DNA from: Prevotella sp.
GTDB taxonomy: Bacteria > Bacteroidota > Bacteroidia > Bacteroidales > Bacteroidaceae
DNA: 64,000 nucleotides
Assembly (NCBI GenBank): GCA_017458125.1
Contig: JAFTGB010000011.1
Span: 1 to 64,000 of the forward strand
Direction: 5' to 3'
In this document: in pieces, positions 60,236 to 64,000 of the stretch
Layout: each line of letters opens with the position of its first letter
Position numbering within the stretch: the stretch's first letter is position 1
Position numbers and translations under genes: made by a program
Notes under the pieces: generated by a model
The model's input: only the letters and a program-made list of their open reading frames with translations
What the model was told of the DNA's origin: nothing
The model's database searches: none

Positions 60236-61567
60236 ATGAATACAGCTTATCAGTTTCTTCACTTCGTGCAGTATGCTGCCATCCGTAACTGGAGTGTGCA
60301 GTATATGATTGGTGGTAACAAGATTTCCTCCCTCTTTCCTATCCGTACACTAGGGACATATATAAATGAAGAAAACGAACGTTATGAAATCTCTGACCCA
60401 TCAAAAGAATATGGAATATTAGGAGTAAACAATCAGGCGGGCATATTTGACGCCTATAAAGAAAATGGAGCGAAGATAAAGCAGAAATACAAGAAAATGC
60501 AAGAAGGATGGATTGCCTTTAATCCATACCGTGTGAACGTTGGCTCTGTGGGGGTGAAAAGGAGTTGCCATCAGAATGAGTACATCAGCCCTGCTTATGT
60601 GGTTTTTTCATGTAAGAAAGGTTTGTTACCAGACTTCTTATATCTCTTAATGAAGACACAAACTTTCAACCAAACAATCAGATTGAATACAACTGGGTCT
60701 GTACGGCAAAGTCTGTCTTTCAAAAATTTGAGTGCCCTAAGCATCCCTATGCCAAGTTTGGAGGAGCAAAACAAATTGATGCATTCTTACAACACTATTA
60801 TCGGTAAATTTCGGAGAATAGAGCAAAATAATGCCGGAATAGAATTAAAGACTGAGCAATATATAAGAAAAGCATTAGATTTGGATAAGGACAACGGAAA
60901 TAGAGACAATAGACTGTTGAGATTTATACATTTTAAGAATACGTTGAACAGATGGGATTCTTATGCCATAAAAGAGCAATATAAAAGTAAATGGCCTATT
61001 GTAAAATTAGGCGAACTAATTACGAGCATCTCCACAGGAACTACACCACCAACAATCCATAAAGAATACTTTAATGGCAATATCAGATTTTATACACCTG
61101 CCGACATAACCGGTGAAATGTATCTTGGTAATACAGAAAGACATATTTCAAAAGAGGCTGTTGATAAAGGAGCGGCGAGAGTCTTTGAAAAAGGAACAAT
61201 ACTGTTTGTAGGCATTGGCTCTACTGTTGGCAAAGTCGGCATTGTAAATGAGGATATGGTATCATCTAATCAACAAATAACAGGCTTTATGGTGGATGAA
61301 CGTTTAGTGTGTCCAGAATACGTTTATTGCTTTTTGTATTACAACAAAGATATATCAACGGCTGAACAATCAAAAACAACGCTCCCAATAGTTAACCAGT
61401 CCAAGATATCAAGAATTCCTATTCCCATACCTTCCAAGGAGATTCAAGAAGAAATTGTTTCCAATGTGAGTGCCGCCAAAGCACGCATCCGTGAGTTAAA
61501 GTCCAAAGCCACATCATTAAAGGCCCAAGCCCTTCAGGATTTCGAGCGAGCACTATTCATACTATAA
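60236..61567 (+). CDS. hsdS: type I-like specificity subunit (HsdS)
   Basis: A 443-residue DNA-recognition subunit with two target-recognition domains (about 30-185 and 250-415). Each is followed by a conserved helical spacer (SLEEQNKLMHSYNTIIGKF and SKEIQEEIVSNVSAAKARIRELK). The second TRD shows the typical GTTPPTIHKEYFNG and GTILFVGIGSTVGKVGI. It begins 10 bp after the methylase fusion stop. Recognition is therefore probably bipartite. No inverted second hsdS copy is nearby, so there is no sign of phase switching. Confidence 0.9.
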   Translation: MNTAYQFLHFVQYAAIRNWSVQYMIGGNKISSLFPIRTLGTYINEENERYEISDPSKEYGILGVNNQAGIFDAYKENGAKIKQKYKKMQEGWIAFNPYRVNVGSVGVKRSCHQNEYISPAYVVFSCKKGLLPDFLYLLMKTQTFNQTIRLNTTGSVRQSLSFKNLSALSIPMPSLEEQNKLMHSYNTIIGKFRRIEQNNAGIELKTEQYIRKALDLDKDNGNRDNRLLRFIHFKNTLNRWDSYAIKEQYKSKWPIVKLGELITSISTGTTPPTIHKEYFNGNIRFYTPADITGEMYLGNTERHISKEAVDKGAARVFEKGTILFVGIGSTVGKVGIVNEDMVSSNQQITGFMVDERLVCPEYVYCFLYYNKDISTAEQSKTTLPIVNQSKISRIPIPIPSKEIQEEIVSNVSAAKARIRELKSKATSLKAQALQDFERALFIL

Positions 61568-61598
61568 TAACCAGTGTAGAATAAACGTTTATGAAGAT

Positions 61599-61709
61599 AT
61601 GAAAGAAATAGGAATAATAGATAAGGACTATTGGCAATGGATAAAAGCCCTTTTCACGCGCTACCGCCAAAGCCAGATAAAAGCTGCGATGAAAGCAAAC
61701 CAAGCGTAA
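61599..61709 (+). pseudogene. remnant of a DUF1016 (YhcG-type) nuclease N-terminus
   Basis: A 36-codon frame contains DKDYWQWIKALFTRYRQSQIKAAMKANQ and then stops. The pattern of Trp-Ile...RYRxSQIKAA.xN is the beginning of DUF1016 nucleases, which in intact genes continues for about 300 residues. DUF1016 genes often accompany type I-like loci in Bacteroidetes, so I read this as a deletion remnant between hsdS and the RhuM gene. A functional microprotein is the less likely alternative. Confidence 0.5.
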
Positions 61710-61727
61710 ACGGTCAAATAAACAAAT

Positions 61728-62729
61728 ATGGAAAGTAATATTATACTATACACAACTGACACTGGAAGCGTTAGCGTCCAAGTACAGTATGAGGACGGCA
61801 CATTTTGGCTGACACAGAAACGCATGGCTGAGCTGTTCGGGGTGGAAGTACCTACAATAAACTACCATCTAAAAGAGATTTATAATAGTGGAGAGCTGAC
61901 AGAAGAGGCAACTATTAGAAAAATTCGAATAGTTCAGCAGGAAGGTAAGCGCAATGTAGAGCGTGAACTGGATTTCTATCAGTTGAAAGCCATCCTTGCA
62001 GTAGGCTACAGGGTGAATAGCAAAGAAGCTACAGCTTTTCGCAGATGGGCGACGAACACTCTGGATGAGTTTGTCACCAAAGGTTATGTTCTCGACAAGG
62101 AGAGGTTGAAGAAGGGACCACAGTTCGGAAAGGACTACTTTAAGGATTTACTGGAACAGATTCGTGAGATTCGCGCCAGTGAGCGTCGGTTCTATCAAAA
62201 AATCACAGACATCTACGCCCTTTCCACAGACTACGATAAAGATGCACCACAAACACGCGAATTCTTCGCAACTGTGCAGAACAAACTTCACTGGGCCATC
62301 TCCGGAAAGACGGCCGCAGAGATTATCTACTACACGGCAGATGCCACCCAACCTCACATGGGACTAACAACATGGCGACATGCGCCAGAGGGGAAAATTC
62401 TGAAATCTGATGTCACTGTCGCCAAAAACTATTTGCCGGAAAAACATATCAAAGCGCTTGAGCGCATTGTGTCTGCTTATCTGGACTTGGCAGAAGACCG
62501 CGCTGAGCAGGAACTGCCAACGACAATGGCACAGTGGGCACGCATCCTTGATAACTTTCTGACCGTGGCCGAGCGACCTCTGCTAATGGATGCAGGTACC
62601 ATATCGGCATTGGAGGCTAAGATAAAAGCAGAAAGTGAATATGAAGTATTCCGCAAAATTCAAGACCAACAATACGTCTCAGACTTTGACAAGGAAATAA
62701 AGCGGCTAAAGGGTGATGAACATCAATGA
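61728..62729 (+). CDS. RhuM-family protein
   Basis: A 333-residue protein of the RhuM (virulence/Fic-associated) family. The conserved N-terminus is FWLTQKRMAELFGVEVPTINYHLKEIY, a winged-helix-like DNA-binding segment. The middle block is YQLKAILAVGYRVNSKEATAFRRWATNTLDEF and the C-terminal block is TAAEIIYYTADATQPHMGL. Such genes are common passengers of restriction-modification loci. The biochemical function is not established. It shares the locus's AT-richness. Confidence 0.9.
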   Translation: MESNIILYTTDTGSVSVQVQYEDGTFWLTQKRMAELFGVEVPTINYHLKEIYNSGELTEEATIRKIRIVQQEGKRNVERELDFYQLKAILAVGYRVNSKEATAFRRWATNTLDEFVTKGYVLDKERLKKGPQFGKDYFKDLLEQIREIRASERRFYQKITDIYALSTDYDKDAPQTREFFATVQNKLHWAISGKTAAEIIYYTADATQPHMGLTTWRHAPEGKILKSDVTVAKNYLPEKHIKALERIVSAYLDLAEDRAEQELPTTMAQWARILDNFLTVAERPLLMDAGTISALEAKIKAESEYEVFRKIQDQQYVSDFDKEIKRLKGDEHQ

Positions 62730-62944
62730 CAAGGTACGCAATATCTTTGATATAGACAGCAACTGTCACATTGTAACAAAAAGACACGCTTTCAAAGCAA
62801 AACGAAAGCAAAATGAAAGTCATTTCAGCCACAAACTTTACATAACGGAACTTAAAACGCAAATTAACAATCAAAACAACACCGAAAGTTTGCAAAAACT
62901 TACAAAACCACTTACCTTTGCAGTCCATAAAAACATATGGGTTT
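62730..62944. other. 215-bp intergenic region with the pyrG promoter
   Basis: AT-rich. The only clear signal is the consensus promoter at 62889-62920. No terminator for the RhuM gene is obvious. Confidence 0.6.
62889..62920 (+). promoter_or_regulatory. consensus promoter of pyrG
   Basis: TTTG at 62889-62892, exactly 20 bp, then TACCTTTG at 62913-62920. The leader to the ATG at 62945 is about 20 nt. Confidence 0.85.
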
Positions 62945-64000
62945 ATGGAAACAAAATACATCTTTGTCACAGGCGGTGTCGTTTCCTCATTGGGAAAGGG
63001 CATCATCGCGGCCAGCATAGGCAAGCTGTTGCAGGCTCGCGGATACAAGGTCACCATACAGAAGTTCGACCCCTACATCAACATTGACCCGGGGACGCTG
63101 AACCCCTACGAGCACGGCGAGTGCTACGTGACGGCCGACGGCATGGAGACCGACTTGGACCTGGGGCACTACGAGCGGTTTACGGGCATTGAGACCAGCC
63201 GCCACAACTCGATAACGACGGGACGCATCTACAAGACTGTCATCGACCGCGAGCGTCATGGCGACTACTTGGGCAAGACCATCCAGGTGGTGCCGCACAT
63301 CACGGACGAAATCAAGCGGAGGATGCTGAGAAGTGAAGAGTTAAGAGTGAAGAGTGAAGAATTCGTCATCACCGAGGTGGGCGGCACCATAGGCGACATA
63401 GAGAGTGCACCGTTCATGGAGGCCATACGCCAACTCAGATGGGAACTGGGCAGGAACGCCGTGTGTGTGCACCTGACCTACGTGCCCTACCTGAAAGCAG
63501 CCGACGAACTAAAGACCAAGCCCACACAGCACAGCGTCAAGGAACTGCAGTCGATGGGCATACAGCCCGACATACTGGTGCTGCGCACCGAGCGCCACTT
63601 GGACGACGCGCTGCGCACGAAGGTGGCCTCGTTCTGCAATGTCGACCTGGAGTGTGTAGTGCAGAGCGAGGATATGGCCAGCATCTACGAGGTACCCGTC
63701 AGCATGCAGCGACAGGGACTCGACGTTGCCATACTGAGAAAACTAAGCATCACCCCCAACCCCTCTCCCAAGGAGAAAGGAGTAGCGGGCATGGACTCAT
63801 GGATGGCTTTCCTTGACATGCAAAAGCGTGCCACGCGTGAGGTGCACATCGCACTGGTGGGCAAGTACGACCTGCAGGACGCCTATAAGAGCATCCGCGA
63901 GAGCCTGAACCTGGCGGGTATATATAATAATGTAAAGGCACGGTTGCACTTCGTCAACAGCGAGGAGGTGACGACGGAGAATGTCGCCAGGCTATTAGAG
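62945..64000 (+). CDS. pyrG: CTP synthase, 3' end beyond the window (two in-frame repeats)
   Basis: The first 352 codons of the enzyme that aminates UTP to CTP. The amidoligase domain begins METKYIFVTGGVVSSLGKGI, then KFDPYINIDPGTLNPYEHGE, TGRIYKTVIDRERHGDYLG and EVGGTIGDIES. The glutaminase domain begins VHIALVGKYDLQDAYKSI near residue 300. Two stretches are foreign to the family: RSEELRVKSEE (about residues 129-140), encoded by AGTGAAG heptamers at 63331-63363, and ITPNPSPKEKGV (about 269-281), encoded by a GC palindrome at 63751-63786. Both keep the frame. Confidence 0.95.
   Translation, partial: METKYIFVTGGVVSSLGKGIIAASIGKLLQARGYKVTIQKFDPYINIDPGTLNPYEHGECYVTADGMETDLDLGHYERFTGIETSRHNSITTGRIYKTVIDRERHGDYLGKTIQVVPHITDEIKRRMLRSEELRVKSEEFVITEVGGTIGDIESAPFMEAIRQLRWELGRNAVCVHLTYVPYLKAADELKTKPTQHSVKELQSMGIQPDILVLRTERHLDDALRTKVASFCNVDLECVVQSEDMASIYEVPVSMQRQGLDVAILRKLSITPNPSPKEKGVAGMDSWMAFLDMQKRATREVHIALVGKYDLQDAYKSIRESLNLAGIYNNVKARLHFVNSEEVTTENVARLLE
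63331..63363. repeat. in-frame AGTGAAG heptamer array in pyrG
   Basis: AAGTGAAGAGTTAAGAGTG and further AGTGAAG units ending AATT. The same words form the intergenic arrays at 21239-21349. Here they are translated as RSEELRVKSEEF in the amidoligase domain. Confidence 0.85.
63751..63786. repeat. in-frame GC palindromic element in pyrG (class C)
   Basis: CACCCCCAACCCCTCTCCCA then AGGAGAAAGGAGT, an imperfect hairpin (CTCTCC/GGAGA). It is translated as ITPNPSPKEKGV in the linker between the synthetase and glutaminase domains. Confidence 0.8.

Noticed and set aside
60236..61567. Phase-variable hsdS inversion system
   Set aside because: Only one hsdS is present, with no silent partner, no recombinase gene and no inverted repeats around the TRDs.

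Overview
The window is a chromosomal segment of a Bacteroidales bacterium, most like a Prevotella relative. The evidence is: nearly every supportable promoter has the Bacteroidetes form TTTG-N19-21-TAnnTTTG; there is a type III glutamine synthetase, an LL-diaminopimelate aminotransferase, an M49 dipeptidyl peptidase, a six-subunit Rnf complex headed by an RseC-like gene, and a class A RNase P RNA. Almost everything is housekeeping. The AT-richer exceptions are two restriction-modification loci. I found no rRNA, tRNA, transposase, prophage or CRISPR array.

Layout. 1-1079: the end of a truncated gene, then an 820-bp non-coding region with structured hairpins and a 21/22-bp repeat array. 1080-8127 (minus): beta-helix lipoprotein, rubrerythrin, then a Fur-purA-hisS-esterase run, an AlkD-like protein and a stunted secreted protein. 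8196-13898: M49 peptidase with an AraC-type regulator, recQ, yihY. 13944-17731: rnpB and a stand-alone carB. 18142-22481: a Cys-type alpha/beta hydrolase lipoprotein, the NfeD/stomatin pair, and a response regulator-histidine kinase hybrid. 22557-28821: glmS-carA-carB, a second complete carB. 28981-34694: rseC-rnfBCDGEA. 34846-37690: small proteins, GH73-LysM hydrolase, cytidine deaminase, HU-like protein. 37746-40688: a single-chain MmeI-like restriction-modification enzyme. 41154-43460: malic enzyme-phosphotransacetylase fusion. 43686: a 21-codon small ORF with a consensus promoter. 43834-57461: a nitrogen and lysine cluster, gltB-gltD-dapF-dapL-glnN on the minus strand, diverging from PII-amtB-outer-membrane barrel. 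57949-62729: a nuclease-methylase fusion, HsdS, a DUF1016 remnant and RhuM. 62945-64000: the start of pyrG.

The genes form three working groups. Nitrogen assimilation runs from ammonium uptake (AmtB) and sensing (PII) through GS III and GOGAT to meso-diaminopimelate (DapL/DapF), and glutamine then feeds GlmS, CarAB and CTP synthase. Energy metabolism is represented by Rnf and malic enzyme-PTA. Defence is represented by two unrelated restriction-modification systems.

The most unusual property is the repeat biology. GC-rich palindromes and AT-rich heptamer arrays fill intergenic and operon-internal junctions. The same sequences also sit in frame inside gltB (six sites), gltD (one) and pyrG (two). 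One 21-bp palindrome is open in both orientations and encodes PLPHREG one way and PLPVREG the other, so it could be tolerated inside proteins as a selfish element. A separate family of 22-bp-period arrays lies upstream of both restriction-modification loci.
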